A program made the position numbers and the translations under genes. 64,000 nt of DNA from Deltaproteobacteria bacterium UBA6106 (GTDB lineage Bacteria; Desulfobacterota; Syntrophorhabdia; Syntrophorhabdales; Syntrophorhabdaceae): NCBI GenBank assembly GCA_002428485.1, contig DIWM01000045.1, positions 139,157 through 203,156 of the forward strand, given 5' to 3'. Positions 8,564 to 16,319 of this stretch are shown here, one piece after another. Numbering within the stretch: the stretch's first letter is position 1; each line of letters starts with the position of its first letter. The notes under the pieces were generated by a model, which was given only the letters and a program-made list of their open reading frames with translations, searched no databases and was not told the DNA's origin.

Positions 8564-8624
8564 AACGTGAAAGGTAAAATGTTAAATGTTTAAACTTTTT
8601 ACCTTTCACGTTTCACTTTTCACG
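8560..8624. repeat. Family E heptamer palindrome, possible terminator
   Basis: Units GTGAAAC, GTGAAAG, GTAAAAT, GTTAAAT run into the mirror arm TTTTTACC, TTTCACG, TTTCACT. The strong stem AACGTGAAAGGTAAAA / TTTTTACCTTTCACGTT overlaps the stop codon of the FAH gene and could act as its terminator. Confidence 0.75.
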
Positions 8625-8658
8625 ATATCATTTGATAGCTTTTACAAAGGAGTAAAAC

Positions 8659-8988
8659 ATGGACAACATCACCTTTGAGGAATTCCTTAAAACAGATCTG
8701 AGGGTTGCCGAGATCAAGGCCTGCGAGGACATTGAAGGGGCCGACAAGCTTTACAAGCTCACTATAGATGTCGGCGAAGAGCGCCTCATCGTGGCCGGCA
8801 TCAAGCAATACTACACGAAAGAAGAGCTTATCGGGAAAAAGATCGCCGTCGTGACGAACCTCGAACCGCGAAAGCTAAGGGGGATCATGTCGCACGGCAT
8901 GCTTCTTGCGGCATCAAACGAAGACAAATCGTCGGTAGTGCTGCTCACCCTTGACAAGGCGATCCCCAACGGCAGCAAAATATCATAA
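8659..8988 (+). CDS. tRNA-binding domain protein (MetRS beta-subunit / CsaA-like)
   Basis: A 109-residue stand-alone OB-fold tRNA-binding domain. The sequence DLRVAEIKACEDIEGADKLYKL, the KIAVVTNLEPRKLRG segment and SHGMLLAAS match the C-terminal domain of methionyl-tRNA synthetase and the Trbp111/CsaA group. It may be the free beta subunit of MetRS, binding the outside corner of tRNA as a dimer. No metG lies in the window. It has a good ribosome site (AAAGGAG). Chaperone-like CsaA function is an alternative. Confidence 0.85.
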   Translation: MDNITFEEFLKTDLRVAEIKACEDIEGADKLYKLTIDVGEERLIVAGIKQYYTKEELIGKKIAVVTNLEPRKLRGIMSHGMLLAASNEDKSSVVLLTLDKAIPNGSKIS

Positions 8989-8992
8989 ATGC

Positions 8993-9166
8993 TGCTCATG
9001 GCTGATAGCTTTCAGCAATGAACACAGTCTATATGGTTCGTTTCGTCTATATGGTCTATTTTGTCTTAACGTTGAACATAGAACGTTGAACAAATTTATT
9101 CTTACGCCTTACGACTCACGCCTCACGACTTACGGGTGTTTTGCTGTGAGCTATGAACTATGAGCT
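8993..9166. repeat. Cluster of four repeat families before the Na/Pi transporter
   Basis: In order: B left arm (8993-9019), a 9-nt-period stretch with GTCTATATG twice (about 9025-9066), GTTGAAC/ATAGAAC/GTTGAAC (9071-9091), A right arm (9101-9138) and B right arm (9143-9165). The last arm ends 8 bases before the next start codon, so the 5' untranslated region of that gene is repeat. Confidence 0.75.
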
Positions 9167-9172
9167 TAGATT

Positions 9173-10774
9173 ATGATACATAGCATCTTCCTTTTCCTGG
9201 CCGGCATCGCCCTCTTTCTCCTGGGCATGCTGAAACTGACTTCGCAGATGCAAAGCGTATTCAGCTCCCGCATCCGCGGATATATACGCTTTTCTGTAAG
9301 GAAGCCCTTCTATGGCCTCCTTACAGGCCTTTTTACCACTATAATATTTCAAAGCAGTTCGGCGACAACGCTTCTTACCATGGGACTTGTCAGCGCCGGC
9401 CTTGTCAGCTTTTATCATTCCCTTGGCATCATACTGGGCGCCGACATAGGCACGACGTTGACCATACAACTTGTCGTCTGGAAAGTAACTGACGTCTCAC
9501 CCCTTTTCCTCTTTGGCGGCATCATACTTTACTTTATCGCGAAAAGCCATCTGAAGGTCATCGGCGAGGCGCTCCTTTATTTCGGGACAATATTCTTCGG
9601 GCTCAGCCTTATCGGCGACGCTGCAACACCGCTCAAAAACAGCCCGTTATTCACCCATTATTTCCTAAATACGCAAAATCCCGTTATGGGGCTTCTCATC
9701 GGCCTTGCCTTTACGTCCATCGTCCAGGCATCCGCGATCCCTATTGGGGTGCTCGTCATCCTCGGCCAGCAGGGACTTGTCTCAATCGACAACGCCATCC
9801 CGATCGTCATCGGCGCAAATATTGGAACAACTGCAACGGCCCTCATCGGGAGCTTTGCCAGCGATCTGAACGGCAAAAGGACCGCCTTCGCTCACCTTCT
9901 CTTCAAATGCGCCGGGGCGCTTGTTTGTTTTGCCTTGCTCCCCCTGTTCCTGTCGATCCTGAAGGCGCTCTCGTCCAATATCGCCCAGCAGGTGGCCCTC
10001 GGTCATTTCCTCATCAATTTCATCATAGTGGTTTTGTTCATCTTCATCCTCGCGCCTTTCTCGAGCTTCGTCTACAGGATAATTCCCGGCGACCAGAAGG
10101 TCCTCCCTCTCTGGCCGGAGTTCCTCGATTCCAAGTCTCTCGTCAAACCCGATGACGCCCTGGTCTGTGTTAAAAACGAGCTGAGCCGGGAGATTACGCT
10201 GGCCCAGAGCATGCTGAAGGAAAGCCTCAGCCTCGTCTACGAATATAAAGAAAGCAAGCAGCGCAGCATCATGTATATGGAGCTTGTCATAGACAACCTC
10301 CAGACAGAGATCACCAAGTACCTCTGGGGCATTTCCTGTGGTGAGCTTTCCCAACCGCTGACGAAACGCCTCTTTGCCTTTTCTTCTTTTGCCTATGACA
10401 TTGAGCGGATGGGCGACCGCTCCGTCAACCTTACCGAGCTGGCCGAACAAAAATACAAGCGAAAGGCACATTTTACCGAGGCTGCCAAAGACGAGCTCCG
10501 TGACATCGGGGAGCTCGTCATGGAAAACCTCTCCGACGCGGCCTCGCTGATCGCGCACAAGGACCTCGCGCGGATACGCGTTGTCGTTGAGCGGGAACGC
10601 AGGGTTGACGTTAAGATCAAAAATGCCATCGCGAGGCACCTGGAGCGTTTCTACAAAAAGTTCTGCGTTGCAGAGGCAGGTCCCATCTACGTGGACATGC
10701 TTGTCAATCTCGAAAGAATATCAGACCACTGCCGCCTCATCGCCGAGCTTGTCAACGGATTCGATGAAGAATAG
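9173..10774 (+). CDS. Na/Pi cotransporter family protein with PhoU-like C-terminus
   Basis: A 533-residue membrane protein. The first PNaS repeat contains FQSSSATTLLTMG; the second has VQASAIPIGVLVI in the place of the usual QSSSA motif. About eight or nine membrane helices precede a cytoplasmic helical PhoU-like domain (residues about 340-533). The family moves phosphate with sodium; PhoU-tailed bacterial members may also respond to intracellular signals. The start codon has no clear ribosome site of its own because a repeat arm occupies the leader. Confidence 0.87.
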   Translation: MIHSIFLFLAGIALFLLGMLKLTSQMQSVFSSRIRGYIRFSVRKPFYGLLTGLFTTIIFQSSSATTLLTMGLVSAGLVSFYHSLGIILGADIGTTLTIQLVVWKVTDVSPLFLFGGIILYFIAKSHLKVIGEALLYFGTIFFGLSLIGDAATPLKNSPLFTHYFLNTQNPVMGLLIGLAFTSIVQASAIPIGVLVILGQQGLVSIDNAIPIVIGANIGTTATALIGSFASDLNGKRTAFAHLLFKCAGALVCFALLPLFLSILKALSSNIAQQVALGHFLINFIIVVLFIFILAPFSSFVYRIIPGDQKVLPLWPEFLDSKSLVKPDDALVCVKNELSREITLAQSMLKESLSLVYEYKESKQRSIMYMELVIDNLQTEITKYLWGISCGELSQPLTKRLFAFSSFAYDIERMGDRSVNLTELAEQKYKRKAHFTEAAKDELRDIGELVMENLSDAASLIAHKDLARIRVVVERERRVDVKIKNAIARHLERFYKKFCVAEAGPIYVDMLVNLERISDHCRLIAELVNGFDEE

Positions 10775-10824
10775 TGCTCGCTATCATAGCATGGGTTTTC
10801 ATGATATAATAAATAGTATATGGC

Positions 10825-10965
10825 AAATCCTAAATTCGAATATCGAAGCACTAAACAAATTAGAATGTTCAAAATTCAAAACGCACAAAAGATGTATTCG
10901 TTTTGAACATTTGATATTTGAAGTTTGATATTGTTTCGGATTTACATATTAGAATTTCGTGCTTG
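10825..10965. repeat. Family D long AT-rich palindrome
   Basis: The left arm (10825-10882, CGAATATCGAAGCAC then TTCAAAATTCAAAAC) is mirrored by the right arm (10906-10965, GTTTTGAACATTTG, ATATTTGAAGTTTG, GAATTTCGTGCTTG). Copies lie at 2440-2586 and 38493-38631, with a fragment at 50517-50556. Confidence 0.8.
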
Positions 10966-10978
10966 AATGGAGGTGTCC

Positions 10979-11182
10979 ATGGCAGAGACAACAGTGAAAA
11001 TAGAAGGCATGAGCTGTCAGCATTGCGTCATGGCGGTCAAAAAGGCGCTCAGCGGCGTGCCCGGTGTTGCCGCAAGCGATGTCCGGATCGGAAGCGCGAC
11101 CGTGCAGTACGACGAAGCAAAGACACAGCAGAAGGATATCGAGGCGGCGATAGAGAAGGCAGGGTATAAAGTAACAAAATAA
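10979..11182 (+). CDS. Heavy-metal-associated (HMA) domain protein, CopZ-like
   Basis: A 67-residue single HMA domain with the metal site GMSCQHC (Cys at about residues 12 and 15) and the ferredoxin-like beta-alpha-beta pattern. Such proteins carry copper(I) or related metals to P-type ATPases in the cytoplasm. No ATPase or regulator lies nearby. ATG 10979 follows GGAGGTG; the ATG at 10967 is upstream of that ribosome site. Confidence 0.88.
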   Translation: MAETTVKIEGMSCQHCVMAVKKALSGVPGVAASDVRIGSATVQYDEAKTQQKDIEAAIEKAGYKVTK

Positions 11183-11189
11183 TAAAAAT

Positions 11190-11256
11190 CGTAAGTCGTA
11201 AGGCGTCAGGCGTGAGGCGTTAACCCCTTACGACTTACGATTCACGCCTTACGGGT
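11190..11256. repeat. Family A heptamer palindrome, cleanest copy
   Basis: Left units GTAAGTC, GTAAGGC, GTCAGGC, GTGAGGC meet the centre GTTAACC, then right units CTTACGA, CTTACGA, TTCACGC, CTTACGG. The 7-nt register is unbroken across the element. Confidence 0.85.
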
Positions 11257-11276
11257 GTAAGGATAAGGAATGTGGT

Positions 11277-12353
11277 ATGGATGAGATCATTACAGCAATA
11301 AAAGACGGCAGCGGCATTGACGAACAGGCAGCGGCCTTTTCGTTACTCACAAAGAGAGAAAAGCTCGCCGTCCTGGAAAAGGTCAGCGGCATAAAGTCAG
11401 AGTCCTCCGGGCAGTTTCTCAACGCTGTCTATTCCGGCGAGGAAGACAAGGACATCCTGAAGGCCATCAGGAGATCCATCTTCCGTCTCAAGTCGGTGGG
11501 CATCAAGGTTGAGGAACCAAAGGCAGCCGGCGAGCCCGTTCTCAGAAAGGTTACGGAAGAACGCGAACACGGCGGCTTTATGTCGAATTACGACGATGCG
11601 GGCACCCGCGTTGTCCTTCTTGTCCTCGGCATCAAAAAGAATAGCTTCATATTTCTCAACGCAATAAGCCACTTTGCCGAAGGTCTTCTCGAGCTGAATA
11701 CGGCGCCGGTCGACAGGCGGGGCCTTGAAGAAATTATCAATGAATACCGGCGCAGCACATCGCAGCAGACAGCCTTCGAGGAGATCTCGCCGCGCTATGC
11801 AAGCTTTCTCATCGAGGAGGCGTCTATCGCCTCCGGCAGGTTCGTTGAAGAAATAAAACAGATAAAACCCCTCAATGCCCGTTTGACAAAAGGCGTCCAG
11901 AAGGCAGCCGATATCTATGACCTCGCCGTGCCCGAGACCGTCAATATTGTTTCACCTGAAACGATATTCGCCCATGATCTCTTCGCGTCTTTCAAGGTCA
12001 TCTGGCCAACGATCGGCGATGACCGCAAAGGATATGCCGGGCTGGGGGGATCTACGATCGTACTTCCTCCTTATATGGTGGAAGAAAAAAAACAGGAATT
12101 CGTGAGGTCGCTTATTGCCGCGGGCCCCCTGGCATCTTACGTTATGCACATAAAACGGCTCATGGAGGATTATGCCTATCTCTTCCATTCGATGAATATT
12201 TTTTCCTACTACAAAGGGCTGACAGAATATCTTAAGAACACAAACTCCCCGCAGGAAACATTATCCCGCTTCATTGTGCGATCCCTCGAAGAGACAGAAG
12301 AAAAACCACAAGACGGCCTCATCGTAAACCCTTATGGCACGGTTCGTCCTTAA
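11277..12353 (+). CDS. Conserved-type hypothetical protein upstream of rlmE
   Basis: I do not recognise this 358-residue soluble protein. No signal peptide or membrane helix is seen. The N-terminal 90 residues are charged and helical (DEIITAIKDGSG, REKLAVLEKVSG), and the rest is mixed alpha/beta with a glycine-rich GYAGLGGSTIVLPPYM segment near residue 250. It overlaps rlmE by 20 bases, so the two are cotranscribed and probably translationally coupled. A role linked to ribosome or RNA biology is only guilt by association. Confidence 0.6.
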   Translation: MDEIITAIKDGSGIDEQAAAFSLLTKREKLAVLEKVSGIKSESSGQFLNAVYSGEEDKDILKAIRRSIFRLKSVGIKVEEPKAAGEPVLRKVTEEREHGGFMSNYDDAGTRVVLLVLGIKKNSFIFLNAISHFAEGLLELNTAPVDRRGLEEIINEYRRSTSQQTAFEEISPRYASFLIEEASIASGRFVEEIKQIKPLNARLTKGVQKAADIYDLAVPETVNIVSPETIFAHDLFASFKVIWPTIGDDRKGYAGLGGSTIVLPPYMVEEKKQEFVRSLIAAGPLASYVMHIKRLMEDYAYLFHSMNIFSYYKGLTEYLKNTNSPQETLSRFIVRSLEETEEKPQDGLIVNPYGTVRP

Positions 12354-12954
12354 AGATACATTTTACAAAAAGGCGAAACAGGAGGGGCTCAGGGCGAGAA
12401 GCGCCTATAAGCTCCAGGAGATCCAGGAAAGGTTCCGTATTGTCAGAAATGGCGACAAGGTGCTTGACCTTGGATGTGCTCCTGGGAGCTGGCTTCAGTT
12501 CCTCTCCGGAATGGTCGGCAAGCAAGGGACGGTCATTGGCATCGATATCCTGCCAACGCCCGCGCTTACTGCAAAAAATATCACGACGATTGTGGCGGAT
12601 ATAAGAAAAACAGACATCAATAATGTTCTCTCCCGTCAGGCTATTGATGGCTTCGATGTTGTTACCTGCGATATCGCCCCTAACCTGTCTGGTATCCGCG
12701 AGGTCGATGACGCACGGATCGAAGAGATCTTCGGGGCTGTTCTTGGGACCGTTGAGGCAGCGCTCAAACCCGGCGGCCACTTCATCATCAAATCCTTTTT
12801 TACGGTCGTCCAGAAAGGCATCTCCAAAAAACTGCAAGAACGTTTCAGCAAAGTGTCCTTGTATAAACCCGCGGCATCACGGAGCGTCAGCTCCGAAGTG
12901 TACTATATCTGCCAGGGAAAGAAGTCCGATACACCCGTAAGGCGTGAGGCGTGA
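12334..12954 (+). CDS. rlmE: 23S rRNA (uridine-2'-O)-methyltransferase RlmE/FtsJ
   Basis: A 206-residue SAM methyltransferase that modifies U2552 in the A-loop of 23S rRNA. The SAM-binding motif is DLGCAPGSW. The family's K-D-K-E catalytic set is present: Lys in RSAYKLQEI, Asp in CDIAPNLSG, Lys in FIIKSFF and Glu in SSEVYYIC. The start overlaps the upstream gene. The last residues (PVRREA) and the TGA stop are encoded by a family A repeat, so the natural C-terminus has been replaced by repeat sequence. Confidence 0.92.
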   Translation: MARFVLKDTFYKKAKQEGLRARSAYKLQEIQERFRIVRNGDKVLDLGCAPGSWLQFLSGMVGKQGTVIGIDILPTPALTAKNITTIVADIRKTDINNVLSRQAIDGFDVVTCDIAPNLSGIREVDDARIEEIFGAVLGTVEAALKPGGHFIIKSFFTVVQKGISKKLQERFSKVSLYKPAASRSVSSEVYYICQGKKSDTPVRREA

Positions 12955-13134
12955 GGCGTAAGGGGGCTACAGAATGACATTGAACAGATGTTTCTTAACG
13001 ACTCATGGCTCATGGCAAGACACCTGTAAGTAGTGAATCGTAAGTCGTAAGGGGTTTAACCGCCTAACGCCTGACGCCTTACGACTTACGAGATTCTTCT
13101 TTACCTTTCACCTCTCACCTTTCACTTTTCACTG
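12935..13134. repeat. Repeat cluster A-B-A-E between two convergent genes
   Basis: A left arm (12935-12966) overlapping the rlmE end, a short B unit (13000-13015), a full A palindrome (13032-13091) and an E right arm with units TTTCACC and TTTCACT (13096-13134). The E arm contains the stop codon of the convergent acyltransferase/ligase gene at 13115. Confidence 0.8.
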
Positions 13135-15307
13135 TCTTTAACAGCTCTTTGAGCCGCACGTAATCGATCTTGCCCGTGCCAAGCTTCGGTATGTCCTTCA
13201 TATACCTGATCTCTCTCGGACAGGCAATGTCGGAAAAACCCTTCGCCTTCAATATCTCCCTTATATCCTTCTGCCCGGCATCTTTGCTGTTCGTGACGAG
13301 GATAAGCCTCTCGCCCTTCCGTTCATCGGAAACAGCCATGACGGCGGCCTCCTTGCGTTCGCCGAACTGCCCGGCGAGCGCCTCCTCCACCGCCGTGAGG
13401 GAGATCATCTCTCCGCTGATCTTTGAGAACCGCTTCAGGCGGCCTGCTATCTTTAAAAAGCCTTCGTCGGTAATCTCCACAATATCGCCTGTATCATACC
13501 AGCCATGATCTTCCACGCGAAATTTTTCGTTCGCCTTTTCGTTCTTTAAATATCCCGTCATCACGTTCTTCCCTTTGACGTAGAGCTTGCCTGCTCTTCC
13601 CTGCTTATTATCGATACCCTCAACGGGCACAAGTTTATATTCCATACCCGGCAGTATCTTCCCTACGGTCCCGTACTCGTGCTCAAGGGAATTATTGATG
13701 CTAATGATCGGGGAACATTCGGTAGCCCCGTACCCTGACATAACCCGTACGCCGTAGACCTTCGCATACCGCTCAAATACGCTGTCGCTCAGCGCCTCTG
13801 CCCCGCAAAAGATGTACCTCATGGAATGGAAATCGTATGGGTGCGCCTTTTTGCTGTAGCCGTTCAAAAACGTGTTGGTCCCGACAAAAATGGTGCACCC
13901 TTCGTCATAAGCTATCTCGGGTACGATTCTGTAATGGAGAGGGCTCACATAAAGAAACACCTTTGCGCGGGCGAACATGGGCAATACAGTCCCTATGGTC
14001 AGACCGAAGCTGTGAAAGATCGGCAGCGCGTTGAGAAAATAATCCGTCTCCCGCACATCAACCTTCGTGAGCGCCTGGCGGATATTGGAGATGATATTTT
14101 CGTGGGACAGGCAGACCCCCTTGGGTACGCCTTCAGAGCCGGAGGTAAAAAGGATTACCGCTGTCTCTTTCTCTTCGCCCGGCCTCATTTGCGAACAGGT
14201 ACCGGGGAACACGCTGCGGATAATGCCTGTAAGCTTTTGTTTCAGCCCTATCTCCTCTCTCAGATCCTCTACAAAGATGAGATTCCTGCCTTCAAAAACA
14301 GACTGGTTGACCCTGATCCGCTCGAGAAACTGCCGCGACGTAATGATAGCGGTCAGATCGGCAAGCTCCATTGCATGCCGCAAAGCGGCAGGGCCTGTGG
14401 AGTAATTGAGAAAGACCGGTATCTTTCTGAAGAGTTCCAATCCCATAAACATAAGGGCCGTAACGGTCAGGTTCGGCAGAAGCAATCCGATGTGCTTATC
14501 GGGCAGCCTCGACAGGTAACCTCCCAGCACAAAGGCGCCCGTTAGCGCTCTTTTATAGCTTGCCTCTTTTCCTGTCGAGTCTTTGTATAATATCCTGCTT
14601 CCGTTCTCTTTACAGAACCTGATAAATTCGCGTGAAATCGTTGAAGTTTCGTTTGTTGCCTCATAGGTCATATCGCAGAGAGCCTTATAGATCATTCCTG
14701 CTGCCTGCTTTTTTCGCCTTTTCGGCGGCATATCTTCCAAAACGATAGGCTCGAGGACCTTTCCTGCGGTAACCGTAATGGGCGCGAAGATTTTTCTGCG
14801 GCTTTCCTCCTTTCTGGAGAATATTGTCGAGTAGGTATTGCCGAGATGAATAGGCAGTATCCGCGCCCCTGTCTTGTAAGCGACAAACCCTGTCCCTTCG
14901 TAAATCTTCATGAGGCTCCCCGTTCTTGTCATCCGCCCTTCCGGAAAGACAAGCAGCGGGGCCCCCTTGTTCACCCTTTCAATGATCCCCTTCAGGGAAT
15001 AGGGGTTCATCGTATCCAGCGGGACCGTGTAATCGCTCTGCATGAAGAATTTGAACCATCGTTCCTGTGCCCTTGTCCTATTCACAAGTATCTTGAGCTT
15101 AAGATCCAGGTACGTCCAGAGCAGTACCCCGTCGATCAGGCTTTCATGGTTGGAGATGATGATCAGCTTTTCGAATTCTTTCGGCACATTCTCCATCCCT
15201 TTAACTCTTACCCGGTGCACCAGGCAAAAATAGATCTTGAAGAGAAGCCGGCAGCCTTCTTCGATAATCGTTTTCAAAATAGGATACTTGCCGAACATCC
15301 GGTCCAT
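13115..15307 (-). CDS. aas: Acyltransferase / AMP-dependent acyl-ACP synthetase fusion (Aas-like)
   Basis: About 730 residues. An N-terminal PlsC domain carries the HX4D motif in SNHESLIDG and FPEGRMTRTG. From about residue 240 there is an adenylate-forming ligase with the P-loop-like ILFTSGSEGVPKG, the GYGATECSP motif, the YDTGD motif and the C-terminal GTGKIDY. E. coli Aas has this order and re-acylates lysophosphatidylethanolamine at the membrane, so phospholipid repair is the likely role. ATG 15307 was chosen because AAAGGAAAGG precedes it; ATG 15322 has no such site. The last residues and stop codon are repeat-derived. Confidence 0.85.
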   Translation of the reverse strand: MDRMFGKYPILKTIIEEGCRLLFKIYFCLVHRVRVKGMENVPKEFEKLIIISNHESLIDGVLLWTYLDLKLKILVNRTRAQERWFKFFMQSDYTVPLDTMNPYSLKGIIERVNKGAPLLVFPEGRMTRTGSLMKIYEGTGFVAYKTGARILPIHLGNTYSTIFSRKEESRRKIFAPITVTAGKVLEPIVLEDMPPKRRKKQAAGMIYKALCDMTYEATNETSTISREFIRFCKENGSRILYKDSTGKEASYKRALTGAFVLGGYLSRLPDKHIGLLLPNLTVTALMFMGLELFRKIPVFLNYSTGPAALRHAMELADLTAIITSRQFLERIRVNQSVFEGRNLIFVEDLREEIGLKQKLTGIIRSVFPGTCSQMRPGEEKETAVILFTSGSEGVPKGVCLSHENIISNIRQALTKVDVRETDYFLNALPIFHSFGLTIGTVLPMFARAKVFLYVSPLHYRIVPEIAYDEGCTIFVGTNTFLNGYSKKAHPYDFHSMRYIFCGAEALSDSVFERYAKVYGVRVMSGYGATECSPIISINNSLEHEYGTVGKILPGMEYKLVPVEGIDNKQGRAGKLYVKGKNVMTGYLKNEKANEKFRVEDHGWYDTGDIVEITDEGFLKIAGRLKRFSKISGEMISLTAVEEALAGQFGERKEAAVMAVSDERKGERLILVTNSKDAGQKDIREILKAKGFSDIACPREIRYMKDIPKLGTGKIDYVRLKELLKTVKSER

Positions 15308-15440
15308 TGCCTTTCCTTTCATAACTATATGACCACCCTTCTTCTGTCAAGTAATTTTAATAAAGACCATGGCATCCATTTCGCTTGAAATTTCTTTCTT
15401 CATGAAGGACAATAGACATACAGTATAAACCGGCTCCTGG

Positions 15441-15478
15441 TTGATGGCTGATAGCGAAATACCCGTAAGGCGGAAAGC
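15441..15478. repeat. Short B and A fragments
   Basis: ATGGCTGATAGC and CCGTAAGGCGG units lie just upstream of the SYLF gene. They are remnants of the interspersed families. Confidence 0.5.
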
Positions 15479-15497
15479 AGAATAAGGAGGAATAACA

Positions 15498-16202
15498 ATG
15501 GAATGTAAAATACCGAAGATTAAGTGTGCCGCCATGTCGATGATGGCTTTACTATCTGTTATTTTGTTCACCGCCGCGGTCTTGCCCGTGGGAGCGGCAG
15601 ATCATGATGAGGCGCAGGCTATCGTGGATAAGGCAAGGATCACCTTCAGCTCTTTTGCGAGGGACGATAATTACAGTTATCTCAATGATAACCTCAAGAA
15701 CGTCAAGGGGCTTTTGATATTTCCCCAGGTGCTTAAGGCCGGTTTCATCCTCGGCGGGTCCGGCGGAACAGGAATCCTTACGGCAAGGGACCCGAAGACC
15801 GGCAACTGGAGCGAACCTGCCTTTTATACCATCGGCGCCATAAGCTTTGGGCTCCAGATAGGCGGTGAAGCCGCGGAAGTCGTCATGATGATCATGAGCC
15901 AGAGGGCGGTCGACTCTCTTCTCACCACCTCTGTCAAACTGGGAGGGGATACATCGATCGCCCTTGGCCCCGTAGGCGCCGGTGCAAAAGGGGCTATTAC
16001 GGCGGACATCATCTCCTTCGCAAAATCCAAGGGCATCTACGCAGGGCTTAACCTTGAAGGCTCGGTCGTAAAAGTAAGGGACGGCCTCAATAAGGCATAT
16101 TACGGCAGAGAGACAAGCCCCGCCGAGATCATTATCAAGCAAGAGGTGACCAACAAGGGATCGGCCCGGCTTCGGGAAACGTTAAAAAAGGCCGCCAAGT
16201 AA
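15498..16202 (+). CDS. Secreted SYLF-domain lipid-binding protein
   Basis: A 234-residue protein with a Sec signal peptide (about residues 1-35, ending VLPVGAA). The rest is a SYLF (YSC84) domain: it opens with FSSFARDDNYSYLNDNLKNV and has the glycine-rich GGSGGTGILTARD and the ALGPVGAGAKG motifs. SYLF domains bind phosphoinositides in eukaryotes; in bacteria they are exported proteins of unknown function, probably lipid-binding at the envelope. The ribosome site AAGGAGG is good. It stands next to the acyltransferase fusion but on the other strand. Confidence 0.87.
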   Translation: MECKIPKIKCAAMSMMALLSVILFTAAVLPVGAADHDEAQAIVDKARITFSSFARDDNYSYLNDNLKNVKGLLIFPQVLKAGFILGGSGGTGILTARDPKTGNWSEPAFYTIGAISFGLQIGGEAAEVVMMIMSQRAVDSLLTTSVKLGGDTSIALGPVGAGAKGAITADIISFAKSKGIYAGLNLEGSVVKVRDGLNKAYYGRETSPAEIIIKQEVTNKGSARLRETLKKAAK

Positions 16203-16217
16203 CGAGCAGCAGAACAT

Positions 16218-16274
16218 CCGTAAGTCGTGAGGGGGAGAAAGACGGCTCATGGCTGATAGTTCATAACTCATGGC
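16218..16274. repeat. A and B fragments
   Basis: CCGTAAGTCGTGAGGGGG, then tandem CTCATGG/CTGATAG/TTCATAA units in the 117-base gap between the SYLF and cytochrome genes. Confidence 0.6.
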
Positions 16275-16319
16275 AAACCAGATGAACTTAAGAAACGCTA
16301 TAAACGCAATAAACGGGGC

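Noticed and set aside
9782..10639. 285-residue open frame on the minus strand
   Set aside because: Antisense to the Na/Pi transporter; acidic low-complexity product.
2401..13134. Short tandem repeats as a CRISPR array
   Set aside because: Units are 7 nt, without spacers of constant length, and no cas gene is present.
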